Source of the DNA: Vicia villosa | Lineage: Eukaryota > Streptophyta > Magnoliopsida > Fabales > Fabaceae | Reading direction: 5' to 3' | Length of the DNA: 64,000 nucleotides | Assembly (NCBI RefSeq): GCF_029867415.1 | Contig: NW_026706272.1 | Span: 1 to 64,000 of the forward strand | Part shown: piece after piece, positions 47,007-57,463 of the stretch | How the letters are laid out: every line of letters starts with the position of its first letter | Position numbering within the stretch: the stretch's first letter is position 1 | Notes under the pieces: generated by a model | What the model saw: only the letters and a program-made list of their open reading frames with translations | The model's database searches: none | What the model was told of the DNA's origin: nothing | Translations under genes and position numbers: made by a program

Positions 47007-48746
47007 ATGGCTTCCGGACCTAAAGGGGCTCATAATAGAGCTCCAGTTTTCAACGGTGAAAACTATGGCTATTGGAAGGATTGTATGTGTGTCCACATCA
47101 ATGCAATTGATAGGAACATCTGGACAGCTATTGTCAATGGTCCCTTTCAGATCACCATGACAAATGCAGCTGGTGCAGTTGTTCCAAAACCAGAAAATAC
47201 TTGGGATGCTGAAGATGAAAAGAGATATGCATACGATTGGAAAGCGAGAAACATTCTAATCTCAGCTCTAGGAGTTGATGAATACTATCGCGTTTCCCAT
47301 TGTAGATCAGCTAAAGCTATGTGGGACACATTGCAAGTTGCCCACGAGGGAACGGATGATGTCAAACTAGCTAGGATCAATACGTTAACTCAAGAGTTCG
47401 AACTCTTCCACATGGAAGATGGTGAATCCATCGAAAACATGCAGAAGAGATTCGTTCATCTGAAAAATCGGTTAAACTCACTTGATAGACCTGTTTCCAA
47501 TGCAGTTGCTACTAACAAAATCTTAAGATGCTTGAACAGGGAATGGCAACCCAAAGTTACAGCAATAAAGGAAGCAAATGATCTAAACACTTTAGACATC
47601 ACAACTCTATTTGGTAAACTAGAGGAACATGAACAACACCTTAAATGCCTTGACATGCATGAGAAAAGGACAAAGAAAGAAAAGAACATGGAGAAAGAGG
47701 TAGAGAAGAAGTCAATAGCTCTAAAAGCTTCGAGCTCCAAGACCTCAAAACGAGAGCCAAAGGATAGTGACACAAGTGATGACGAAGACTCCGATGATGA
47801 GGAAATGGGACTGTTTGTGCGAAGATACAACAAATATCTAAAGAAAAATGGAGCAAAACATTCCGACAAAGGCTTGATCAACTATAGAAAGCAATCAAAC
47901 ATGTTCAAACAAGATGACGACAACAAAGGAAAGATCAAAGGTCTTTGCTTCAATTGTGGGAAAGCCGGTCACTACAAACCGGATTGTCCATACCTTAAGA
48001 AAGAAAAGGAGAAGAACCAAAGCAAAGGTCATAACAAATCTAAAAGAGCTTACATAGCATGGGAAAGTGATTCATCTAGTGAAAGCTCATCAAGCGATGA
48101 AGAAGAATCAGCAAACCTATGTTTCATGGCTCATCAAAACAAGAAAAAGAAAGCTGTAAGTCATCTTAAACCTGAACTCGTAGATAAGGTATCTCATTCT
48201 CAACTAAAACTTGCTTTTGAAGAATTACATAGAGATGCAATTAAAGCTTTCAAACTTTTGGCCTCAAATAAGAAAATATTTTCATATCTTGAATCAAAAG
48301 TTGAGAAAACCGAAAAGGATATGGAAGCTTTAAAACAATCTATGCTAGACATTCAAAAGGACAAAGTTGAAATAGATCCTACATCATGGTTTGGTTGTGA
48401 GACATGTCACATTTGGCAAAAAGAAGTAAGAGATCTAAAAGCCAAGTTAGACAAGGCTCTACAACCAAAAGTGACTTTTGCGGTTGATCCAAACAAGTTC
48501 AAAAGATCGTATACTCCTTTATATAGCAAATACACTTTTGTACCAAAAGTATCAACTAGCAAAACTCCATATTCTCATCATATTACCTGTCATTATTGTT
48601 GCAAAAAGGGACATACCATTGAAAAATGCAAATTTAGGAGAATTTTAGTTCCTAAAGGAGTGTTTCAATGGTTGCCTAAGTGCAACAAATTGTGTACTCA
48701 CTACCAAGGACCCAATGAAAATTGGGGACCTCCCTCTTTAAATTAA
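47007..48746 (+). CDS. gag: SIRE-type Gag
   Basis: 579 codons from the first ATG ([15 protein letters not shown]). The frame is open from 46980, but only via GTG, so 47007 is preferred. Numbering here counts from 46980. Residues 20-230 are a copia Gag core (UBN2/DUF4219-like: [52 protein letters not shown]). A basic/acidic linker follows. CCHC knuckle 1 is C323-X2-C326-X4-H331-X4-C336 ([14 protein letters not shown]). A coiled-coil-like stretch lies at ~395-465. A second knuckle is C537-X2-C540-X4-H545-X4-C550. Gag forms the virus-like particle and binds genomic RNA. It stops at TAA 48744-48746, directly after a slippery heptamer that leads into pol. Confidence 0.93.
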   Translation: MASGPKGAHNRAPVFNGENYGYWKDCMCVHINAIDRNIWTAIVNGPFQITMTNAAGAVVPKPENTWDAEDEKRYAYDWKARNILISALGVDEYYRVSHCRSAKAMWDTLQVAHEGTDDVKLARINTLTQEFELFHMEDGESIENMQKRFVHLKNRLNSLDRPVSNAVATNKILRCLNREWQPKVTAIKEANDLNTLDITTLFGKLEEHEQHLKCLDMHEKRTKKEKNMEKEVEKKSIALKASSSKTSKREPKDSDTSDDEDSDDEEMGLFVRRYNKYLKKNGAKHSDKGLINYRKQSNMFKQDDDNKGKIKGLCFNCGKAGHYKPDCPYLKKEKEKNQSKGHNKSKRAYIAWESDSSSESSSSDEEESANLCFMAHQNKKKKAVSHLKPELVDKVSHSQLKLAFEELHRDAIKAFKLLASNKKIFSYLESKVEKTEKDMEALKQSMLDIQKDKVEIDPTSWFGCETCHIWQKEVRDLKAKLDKALQPKVTFAVDPNKFKRSYTPLYSKYTFVPKVSTSKTPYSHHITCHYCCKKGHTIEKCKFRRILVPKGVFQWLPKCNKLCTHYQGPNENWGPPSLN

Positions 48747-51700
48747 TCTTGCAGGAAAAGTGTCTTGACATTGCCGAAAGGTTGTGGTTCCTTGATAGCG
48801 GATGTTCAAGACACATGACTGGAGACCTATCTCTTTTCGTTGAGTTTCAAGCAAAGAAAAAGGGGTATGTCACCTATGGAGATAACAATCGGGGAGCCAT
48901 ACTTGGTAAAGGAAGTGTAGGTAACCCTTCTACCACTACTATAACTGATGTGCTGCTAGTAGAAGGTCTTAAACATAATCTTTTAAGTATAAGTCAATTG
49001 TGTGACAAAGAATTTAAAGTAATGTTTACAAATTCTGGCTGCACAATAGAACATACTAAGAAAAGAGACATTATGTTTAAGGGCTTAAGAGTAAACAACA
49101 TCTACATGCTAAATTTGGATGAGGTATCTAAGTCTAGTACCAAGTGTCTAGTTGCTCTGGGAGATGACTCATGGTTGTGGCATAGACGTCTCGCCCACAT
49201 AAATTTTGACTTACTTAATAATGTTGTCTCAAAAGATTTAGTAATCGGCTTACCTAAAATGAAGTTTTCAAAAGATCATTTATGTGATGCTTGTCAAAAG
49301 GGAAAGCAAACGAAAATCTCTTTTAAATCAAAGAACGTGGTTTCAACATCACGCCCTCTTGAACTACTTCACATGGATCTCTTTGGCCCTTCAAGGACTA
49401 AAAGCATAGGTGGAAACACCTATGGTTTTGTCATTGTCGATGATTACTCGAGATTTTGTTGGACAATCTTTCTACCTAGTAAGGATCAAACTTTTCCAGC
49501 TTTCACACAATTTGCAAGATTATGTCAAAACAAAATGAACAACAAAATAGTTGCAATTCGAAGTGATCACGGTGGAGAGTTTGAAAACATTCTCTTTGAA
49601 AAATACTGTAATAAACATGGAATTGAGCATAACTTTTCAGCTCCTAGAACACCTCAACAAAACGGAGTAGTTGAACGTAAAAATCGGGTTCTAGAGGAGC
49701 TGGCAAGAACAATGCTGAATGAGGGTAATCTACCAAAGTATTTCTGGGCTGACGCGATTAGTACAGCATGTTATGTTTTGAATAGGATAACAATACGTCC
49801 TATACTGAACAAAACTCCCTATAAATTACTAAAAGGTAGAAAACCAAATGTATCTCATCTCCATGTATTCGGTTGCAAGTGTTTTGTTTTGAACAATGGT
49901 AAGGATAATCTTGGCAAATTCGATGCTAAAGCTGATGAGGGCATATTCCTTGGTTACTCACAATCTAGCAAAGCATATCGAATATATAATAAAAGATTAC
50001 TTATAGTAGAAGAGTCAGTACACGTTTCTTTTGATGAATCTTATGCAAAATATGTCGAGAAAGGTCTTTCATTTAATGGTGCAGGTCCATCCACTGAAGA
50101 CATTGTCAAGGATAAGGAAGATGAGGATGAAAGTGTTGTAAAGAAAGATGCTGAGAAAGAGAAAGATGAGTCTCACAATGAAAATGAAAAAGAAAGCATC
50201 TCAAACAATGAAGAACTTCCCAAGGCCTGGACAAACGTGAAAGACCATCCAATTGACAATATAATAGGAGACATCTCAAGGGGCGTTACAACACGCTCAA
50301 AGATAAGTAACTTCTGTCATCATTTTGCTTTTGTTTCACAAGTTGAGCCGAAAAACGCTAAGGATGCATTACTTGATGAGCATTGGCTAATGGCCATGCA
50401 AGAAGAATTAAACCAATTTAAACGGAATGATGTTTGGGACTTAGTCCCTCATCCGGGAGATCATCAAGTAATAGGCACTAGATGGGTTTTTCGTAACAAA
50501 CTTGATGAAAACGGCGTTATTACTAGAAACAAAGCTAGATTAGTTGCCCAAGGTTATAATCAAGAGGAAGGTATTGATTATGAAGAGACATACGCTCCTG
50601 TAGCACGTCTCGAAGCTATTCGTCTCTTACTTGCTTATGCTTGTTCTAAAGACTTCAAACTATTCCAAATGGATGTTAAAAGTGCCTTTCTAAATGGCTA
50701 TATAAATGAAGAAGTCTATGTTTCTCAGCCACCCGGCTTTGAGAATTACATGTACCCAACTCATGTCTATAAGCTGAAACGTGCTCTATACGGTCTTAAA
50801 CAAGCCCCTCGGGCTTGGTACGAACGTTTGAGCAAGTTTCTCCTTAGTCAAGGGTACTCTAGAGGTAAAGTTGACACTACTCTCTTTATTAAAAGAAAAG
50901 ATAAAGATATTCTCTTAGTCCAAATTTATGTAGATGACATTATATTTGGGTCGACTAATGCAAAACTTGTCAAAGATTTTTCTAAGCTTATGCAGAGTGA
51001 ATTTGAGATGAGTCTCATGGGTGAGCTAAATTTCTTCCTTGGCCTACAAATCAAGCAACTCAGTCATGGAACGTTTGTGAATCAAACTAAATACTGTACG
51101 GAGCTGCTCAAAAGATTTGGAATGAGTGAAGCAAAAGAAATTGACACACCTATGGCAACAAATACTAATCTAGACAAAGATGAGAAAGGTAAAGAGGTTG
51201 ACGTAAAATTATACCGAGGTATGATAGGTTCACTATTGTATCTTACTGCCTCAAGACCAGACATCATGTTTAGTGTGTGTATGTGTGCAAGATATCAATC
51301 TTGTCCAAAAGAATCTCACTTGAAAGCCGTCAAAAGAATTCTGCGATACTTACGTGGAACTACTACATATGGCCTATGGTATCCAAAGGGAAATGAGTGT
51401 CATTTGGTAGGATTCTCTGATTCAGATTTTGCTGGCTGCAAATCCGATAGAAAAAGCACCAGTGGAACGTGTCATCTATTCTCAAATTCATTGATAAGTT
51501 GGCATAGCAAGAAACAAGTATCGGTTGCATTATCTACTGCTGAGGCAGAATATGTAGCTGCTGGAAGCTGCTGTGCACAAATATTATGGCTCAAGCAACA
51601 ACTTCTTGACTTTGGTATTAAGCTTGATCGCATACCTATCATATGCGATAACACAAGTGCCATAAACTTGAGTAAAAATCCTGTCTTACACTCACGTACC

Positions 51701-51880
51701 AAGCATATTGAAATAAGACATCACTTTCTACGAGATCATGTAGAAAAAGGAGACGTTACATTTGAACATGTAGAAAGCAAGAAGCAACTAGCTGACATAT
51801 TCACCAAACCTCTAGCAACGGAGCAATACTTCAACATTCGTAGGGAATTAGGGATACTCGATATCTCTAATTTGGGCTAA
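48719..51880 (+). CDS. pol: SIRE-type Pol polyprotein, -1 frame relative to gag
   Basis: 1052 codons counted from 48722 (no ATG; opened by a stop at 48716-48718), probably made only as a Gag-Pol frameshift product. The Ty1-copia order is kept. Protease: D25-S-G ([15 protein letters not shown]). Integrase: zinc-binding [12 protein letters not shown] … CDACQKGKQ near 150-195, then catalytic D219 (HMDLFGP), D282 (RSDHGGEF) and E318 (NGVVERKN), exactly 35 residues between the last two. Reverse transcriptase: ~575-800 with [21 protein letters not shown] and YVDD at 736-739. RNase H: D900 ([11 protein letters not shown]), E941 ([10 protein letters not shown]), then [13 protein letters not shown]. 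All catalytic residues I checked are present and there is no stop. The product would copy the RNA and integrate the cDNA. Confidence 0.95.
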   Translation, partial: KLGTSLFKLILQEKCLDIAERLWFLDSGCSRHMTGDLSLFVEFQAKKKGYVTYGDNNRGAILGKGSVGNPSTTTITDVLLVEGLKHNLLSISQLCDKEFKVMFTNSGCTIEHTKKRDIMFKGLRVNNIYMLNLDEVSKSSTKCLVALGDDSWLWHRRLAHINFDLLNNVVSKDLVIGLPKMKFSKDHLCDACQKGKQTKISFKSKNVVSTSRPLELLHMDLFGPSRTKSIGGNTYGFVIVDDYSRFCWTIFLPSKDQTFPAFTQFARLCQNKMNNKIVAIRSDHGGEFENILFEKYCNKHGIEHNFSAPRTPQQNGVVERKNRVLEELARTMLNEGNLPKYFWADAISTACYVLNRITIRPILNKTPYKLLKGRKPNVSHLHVFGCKCFVLNNGKDNLGKFDAKADEGIFLGYSQSSKAYRIYNKRLLIVEESVHVSFDESYAKYVEKGLSFNGAGPSTEDIVKDKEDEDESVVKKDAEKEKDESHNENEKESISNNEELPKAWTNVKDHPIDNIIGDISRGVTTRSKISNFCHHFAFVSQVEPKNAKDALLDEHWLMAMQEELNQFKRNDVWDLVPHPGDHQVIGTRWVFRNKLDENGVITRNKARLVAQGYNQEEGIDYEETYAPVARLEAIRLLLAYACSKDFKLFQMDVKSAFLNGYINEEVYVSQPPGFENYMYPTHVYKLKRALYGLKQAPRAWYERLSKFLLSQGYSRGKVDTTLFIKRKDKDILLVQIYVDDIIFGSTNAKLVKDFSKLMQSEFEMSLMGELNFFLGLQIKQLSHGTFVNQTKYCTELLKRFGMSEAKEIDTPMATNTNLDKDEKGKEVDVKLYRGMIGSLLYLTASRPDIMFSVCMCARYQSCPKESHLKAVKRILRYLRGTTTYGLWYPKGNECHLVGFSDSDFAGCKSDRKSTSGTCHLFSNSLISWHSKKQVSVALSTAEAEYVAAGSCCAQILWLKQQLLDFGIKLDRIPIICDNTSAINLSKNPVLHSRTKHIEIRHHFLRDHVEKGDVTFEHVESKKQLADIFTKPLATEQYFNIRRELGILDISNLG
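48737..48743 (+). promoter_or_regulatory. candidate -1 frameshift site TTTAAAT
   Basis: In the gag frame the heptamer reads T TTA AAT (X XXY YYZ) immediately before the TAA stop. A -1 slip enters the pol frame at 48743. The reading frames overlap only in 48719-48746, so the heptamer is where a slip would be needed. A downstream pseudoknot was not assessed. Confidence 0.65.
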
Positions 51881-52402
51881 TTACGTTTGTTCTCTCTTAA
51901 TATTATTCCTTTACTTTATATATATATATATATATATGTTCTCCCTTGCTAACATTTTTCTTAGCGTAAAGGTAGTTCATCATCTAGCCAGGCGTCATTC
52001 CACATTGATTAAAGGCTGCCATTAAAGTTGAGAAAGCGGTAACGTTATTGTTGTTCACTTCCAAAAATATTATTGATACTATAATATGCTATCAATTAAC
52101 ATGCTTATAGTGACTTCATACATATATCGCTCTTGCTCATTTGACTCTCATGCTATAACTGACTACCTTTTTATGAATGCTAGCATTTTATCTATGGTTC
52201 TCTCGTTACTCTTCTATTTTCGTTGTATCTCTTTTTGATGTTGACAAAGGGGGAGATAGATGCTGAGTGTACGGGGGAGCTGTGTTGAGAGATTGACTTG
52301 TTGAGAGATAGATGCTGGATGTACGGGGGAGCTTTGTTGAGTCTTTATCACCTACCACCAAAGCTTGGACTAATGGTTTGCCATCATCAAAAAGGGGGAG
52401 CA
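51881..52402 (+). mobile_element. SIRE 3' untranslated region and polypurine tract
   Basis: No env-like frame. A TA dinucleotide run is at 51919-51938. AAAGGGGGAG islands occur, ending with the tract CAAAAAGGGGGAGCA (52388-52402) directly before the 3' LTR. A near-duplicate GAGAGATAGATGCTGGATGT / GATGCTGAGTGTACGGGG is at 52255-52330. Confidence 0.85.
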
Positions 52403-53947
52403 TGTGAATACAAGATTACACTCAAATATGTTTTTGATTTATGGCAAACTCAAATGAGCATTCAAACAACAAGGCGGAAGCAGAAAACTCAAAGAAAAGC
52501 AAGCATTGATCACTCATGACAAGTACAAGTTGATCTATTATACTTTAGGTCGACTCAACACAAGCAGATCAAGAAGAATGCAGAAAACCAGCAGTTAGGT
52601 CGACCTACTGTCAACCCAGGTCGACCTAAAATGGAGAAAAATCCACATACTTCTGCTAGGTCGACTCACACATCATCCAGGTCGACCTAAATTGATGAAA
52701 TTTACATACCAGTCTGCTAGGTCGACCTACACAACGACTAGGTCGACCTAATCTGTGAAAATGTCCCCAGAATGCATTTTGAGAGGATTCTGGTCGACCT
52801 ACTCCTTAAACAGGTCGACCTAACTGGGAGCAAAATTCTGCAAGCACTGCTAGGTCGACCTAAGCTCTACAAGAGGTCGACCTAACTGATCAAGAATGCC
52901 AAAAATTCTGTTTTTCTCATCTCCAACTGCTAAGCTATCTTATATATTATCAAAGGTTCATTATTCAAAAAAAACACCAACGACTGAAAGATACACAAAC
53001 GCTTCTCATCTTCGTTCTTCATCATCTCCAACACAATTACACATAATCATTCTTGCGTTGCGGGTTAGTGATGAGTTCGATAACGTCCATGGAACGGAAT
53101 TGAAGATTCCTAGTGGGTGAAGGTTTGTGGGGTTTGTTGGTGAATAAAATCTGCGGGTTTTGTCCTCCACGATGGGTGGTTCTTGGGGGTTTTTATCAAG
53201 AGGCGTTCATTGAGGATTCGGCTGAGTGTAACGATTGAGGAACGGGGAGTTCAAGAAATCAAGACACTGCAGAAGGGAATCAAAGTGAAGCTCTTGGATA
53301 ACCTTGATCTTGCTCAAGATTAAGGGGGAAGAAGATTCAAAGGATCGACATAATTGGTTTATCGTTTATCGCTTTGTTATCTTCTTTGTATATACTACTT
53401 TCAACATTAATGAAAGATTACCCAATTTCAATTTGGAATTGGGGGCAGACGTAGTCGTAGCGAGGACGATCGACGAACTGCCTAAACAAATATCGTGTTC
53501 TTGTCGTTTTTACCTTTTCATTTACTTTCTGTTCATAATTGGTTATAATAGCAAATTGATCAACGATTCGAGTGTTAAGATTGTGAATTAAGTACTTACA
53601 TAAACATCACAATCTACCACACATTGAATTACCTTCAATTTGATCATTATCACCAAGTGTTTGTATATTTGTTTCTATCACTCTTACTGCATTGCAAACA
53701 TTGTCCATCATACAAAAAGTTAATCTGATTTTCAATAAGAGAAATGCTTTGATTCTGCAACATATACTCTTATCATTCAACTCAAGTCTTTGACTGGTTT
53801 TTTAAACACATATATAATCGTTTCGATAGTGGTTCGGAATAGACGCGAGTCGATTCAGAATCACTTCCGCTGAAAAGTCGTTTAAATCCGTAAAACTGTG
53901 AACGATCTATTCACCCCCCCTCTAGATCCTAAGGCCAGCGTCTAACA
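52403..53947 (+). mobile_element. SIRE element 3' LTR, 1.55 kb
   Basis: Near-identical to the 5' LTR, with the same palindrome pairs (GTCGAC at 52599/52620 and so on). Differences seen by eye: one near 52671, one near 53173, two near 53244-53257, two near 53827-53834 and a C-run length change near 53921. Confidence 0.95.
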
Positions 53948-55655
53948 ATAGAGATCCTTGGCGTCATGCAGACTTGGAATAATCTGCCCCAGATCAACAG
54001 ATTTTTGGAGAGATTTGTCAAATCTCGACGTAGCTGCCCCAGATTGACTAAACTTGGCACATTCTTTTACTTGACAGAGTCTTCGAGATTTGCCCCATGA
54101 TGGTAATCAAACTTGCAAAAGCATTATACTGGGAAAACAACATGCCCCTGGCAATGTTTTAGTTTTCTACTGATGATCAGATGTAAACTTCCTGGATGTC
54201 AAACAAATGTTTATAAGCAGAAAAATGTTTATTCTGAGAATGATAATGAAAATGCAACAATTATGTAAGTCTTGAAGTTTTTTTTTTTTTTTTTAAAAAA
54301 GATGTCGCAAAACCTTGTGAATAGATCACTAGTTAAGAGATGACATTGATTTTTTGTATGCATATGATACCAACACAAGTTTTCAGCACAACCGATAGGA
54401 GTCAGGAACGCTTTCTTGTTTAAGTATGCTTTCGAAATAAACCCTGCTTCAATTAGGACTTTTGAGGGTTGTAACGTGGCCTGGTTCACGGTTTTCAGAA
54501 AAAAGATTTTTAGGCTCAAAGTTTATTTAGCCCACCCCATCTTCGTGATGTTCTCCAGTCCTATGTTCAGTTAACTTAACACAAGTATTCATCTCTCAAA
54601 AGGATTTTGTGCCATTAAGGACCTGATGAAGCTTTCTTGGAGTAGCAGTCACCCTTTTGTCTCCATTTTTGTATTCACACAGATTTGTTCATTTTTGAGG
54701 ACTTTTGAGGGTAGTCCTTTCTTTTCACTTTTCACTTTTTCCTCTTCTTTTTTTTTATTTTTTTATTTTTTTTTATTTCCCTAACTTTTGCCTGGACTAA
54801 TTCTTTTGAATTGGTCGTCCAACGGGATGCTCTAACTTTTGCCTAAGTCACTTGTTTTCAAGTTTCTGACTTAGCGAGCTTTTTTTTCTTCTTCTTTCTC
54901 TTTTCTTCTTTTTTTTTTCATTCTTTTGATTTGAACAAATCGTATGATATTGACTTTGTCTTGACTTGTTGAGAGGGTTGTGACTGCCTCATTTCTTGGC
55001 GGATGAAGGATAACCATTGTGGTTTCACATTTTCCAGCCTTTTGATGCGCGGGGAATAACCATTGTGGTTTCCCATGATCCATCCTTTGATGTGGATATG
55101 ACGTGCTTGACCTTTGGATGCACAATCCTTTTTGAAATATGAACACTCGGTCAAATTAACTGAAGACTACCCTGCCCCAGGTTAAAAATTAGGGTTTTTC
55201 GTTTAGAAAAGAAACTCCTACTTCAAGGCTCAAAGGGGTTAACAAGGGATTATCTTCGTTATATCTCCGGTGTTTGGGAATTTAAAACAATGCCTGTACA
55301 TCATCAGCAGGGTCTTATTCAAAAGCATACAACCAGAAATTTTGCGTTTTCAGATCATCATCCTCCCTCCAATCTTTGCATAAGCAAGAGTTTGGAAAAA
55401 GCAATTGGTATCATAATGCATAAAAACAAATAAACATGAGTGAAACGAATGAATTACTTCAAGACAAACATTATCATTGCATTAGCATTAACATTCAAAA
55501 ATAAACAAGTTTCTACATGCAAACAATGCATTGAAAAACAAGAAATATTACAAATGGAAATCAATAAGAATACTAAAAATTGAGAAAAACTCTCTCCATC
55601 TGGGCATATGCTGAACGAAACATCTTTCGAGCTTCAGGCTACCATCAATAGTGAT
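53948..55655 (-). mobile_element. element G 3' UTR, part 2
   Basis: Non-coding continuation beyond the SIRE insertion. T-rich runs lie near 54278-54294 and 54748-54776. The block around 54780-54890 resembles the region downstream of the integrase in element H. It is followed directly by the gag C-terminus, so protease, RT, RNase H and integrase are absent. Confidence 0.7.
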
Positions 55656-56411
55656 TCAATCATGCTTTGGCAAAGAATTGGCTTGAACATCATAACCAAC
55701 ATCTTGGAAAGTCAAAATACCAGCATGGATTAATCTTTGAACTTCATTTTTTAGAGGCCAACAATTATCTAAGTCATGTCCAGGAGCATTCTGATGAAAA
55801 GCACAAGTGACATTAGCATTGTACCACCAAGGATTCTTCTCTGGAATTGGAGGTGGTGACCTTGTCTGAACCAAATTCTTATGAATTAGAGCAGGGAACA
55901 ATTCTGCGTAAGTCATGGGGATAGGATCAAAATTCCCCTTTTGAGGTTGATTTTGCTCGTTCGGTGGAGAATCTTGTTGACGAGTACTCTGCTGATAATC
56001 TGGGATTGCATGAACTAAATTGGATACAGGAATGACATAGGAAACATGCTGATGTTGGTGATGATTGTTTCCTCCCCTGATTCTCTTCTTTGAAAAGTCA
56101 TTACCAAACTTCTTCACACTACCAGCTGAGTTACCTTCTTCAAACAAACAGTCCTTTCGGACATCCTTTTCTAGAAGCGCTTTCACATCCACCTCTCTGT
56201 GGAAGTCAGCAGGTGTACTGACTATTGTCCCCTTGGGAAAGAACAAGTTCAGAGTTTCAAGAAAGACCTTTGCCATCCTTTCTTCCATCATAGGAGGATT
56301 GACTTGGGCAGCAACTAGAGCCTCAACCAGAGTAGTCAGATGCTCCATACCAGCCTTCAGAGTAATCACCTCTTCACGGAGTTCACGAATCTCTTGCTTG
56401 ATGCTTTCCAT
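55656..56411 (-). CDS. gag: internally deleted Gag of non-autonomous Tat element G
   Basis: 251 codons, MESIKQEIRELREEVITLKAG start and ANSLPKHD end. Residues 1-38 match the coiled-coil start of Ogre Gag (window 1-1439). From MEERMAKVFLETLNLFF onward it matches Ogre Gag after the capsid core (EKEMTKIYLKTLSPFY), so about 280 residues holding the Retrotrans_gag core are missing without loss of frame. The C-terminus keeps FDPIPMTYAELFPALI and a Cys-His cluster, WWYNANVTCAFHQNAPGHDLDNC (positions ~194-217), plausibly zinc-binding. No protease or pol follows. It may be a conserved short protein of this family or a relic. The frame is open. Confidence 0.78.
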   Translation of the reverse strand: MESIKQEIRELREEVITLKAGMEHLTTLVEALVAAQVNPPMMEERMAKVFLETLNLFFPKGTIVSTPADFHREVDVKALLEKDVRKDCLFEEGNSAGSVKKFGNDFSKKRIRGGNNHHQHQHVSYVIPVSNLVHAIPDYQQSTRQQDSPPNEQNQPQKGNFDPIPMTYAELFPALIHKNLVQTRSPPPIPEKNPWWYNANVTCAFHQNAPGHDLDNCWPLKNEVQRLIHAGILTFQDVGYDVQANSLPKHD

Positions 56412-57463
56412 TTCTTCTTAGCACGAGTGTTGTACTGATGATACAGGAGAAAGGAAATAAGGCTCGGGAAAAAACTTCTTTAGAGAGCAGGACCAAATGC
56501 AGAATGATGCATGGAATGCAAATAATTTGTTTTTTTTTATTTGAGTTTCAAGGAACTTGAGATATTAACTTGAAAACACTCAACATAGGACTAAAGCTTC
56601 GATTAAGTTATCATCAAAATCAATCATCCATTTTGGTGGATTAGAATTTTCACTCCATCAACACCCAAGATCCATTGAGTTTGATGAAACTTATGATGTT
56701 TACAAGGAAAGATCTCTAAGTTCCTTGAAAATCAAAAGAAAAAGAGTTTTCATGGATGCATGAATGCATGGTTTATGCATCAACCACAATCAAGAGCACG
56801 CAAGGTCACATAAGATCATAGTTCAAAGGTTCGACGTCACGAGCATGGAGCCATGGGTCCAACCATCCCAAAAGGTATGATCTAAGGAATTTTTTACCTG
56901 CCGATCAGGTTCTACAAAGGTTCCCAGAGTTTTCAATCTTCTATTGGATATTACCGGCACGCACAATTGCTCATGGGCGCCAATAATATGCCTAAAAAGA
57001 CCTCGTTTGAGCGTAGCATCGCATGACAACAAGCTCAAATTGGTACTTGATCTTGTTTCTGCACTACATCCTAAAAAGGCTTAGATGGGTTAAAAAGGTT
57101 CTAGGTCATTCAGCTTCTACGGACACTCACTATTGAAAGTAATAGCGTTATCACGATGGTTCGTAACAACCTCTACTACCTTCCATGAGGCCTCCACTGA
57201 TTGGGGTTCCACCATATGACGCTCATGGTAAGGATTGCTCCTGACATGCGACTATTGGTCTTACCACCTCCTATCTCAAGTTACTCACCAAAGTCCGGGT
57301 TAGAACTTTATCTCATCACAGAGGAACCATCGAGCACCAAAAAAAGAAAAAAAGAAAATAAACAAACAAAGCACACAATAATATATACAAATAAAACACA
57401 CAGATAAACAAAAATAGGCTTAACACACTTAAAACTGGATCCCCAGTGAAGTCACCATTTTTC
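56412..57463 (-). mobile_element. element G 5' leader with primer site
   Basis: About 1 kb between primer site and gag, with no ORF1, unlike the Ogre element at the left edge. Primer-like TGGTGACTTCACTGGGGA is on the minus strand at 57440-57457, a diverged tRNA-Arg-type site. The part 57139-57463 is repeated at 39288-39612. Confidence 0.75.

Larger units (their letters stand above)
45410..53947 (+). mobile_element. intact SIRE/Maximus-type Ty1-copia element, 8.54 kb, duplication ATAGA
   Basis: Two LTRs (45410-46953, 52403-53947), tRNA-Met primer site, gag, pol in the -1 frame, polypurine tract and 5-bp duplications ATAGA (45405-45409, 53948-53952). By eye the LTRs differ by six substitutions and one C in a C run over 1544 bp (~0.4%). 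At 1.3e-8 per site per year that is about 0.15 million years. Both long frames are open, so it may be autonomous. It sits in the 3' UTR of element G. No env-like frame follows pol. Confidence 0.95.

Noticed and set aside
51881..52402. an env-like third frame, as in some SIRE elements
   Set aside because: Only ~520 bp separate pol and the 3' LTR and no frame of useful length exists there.
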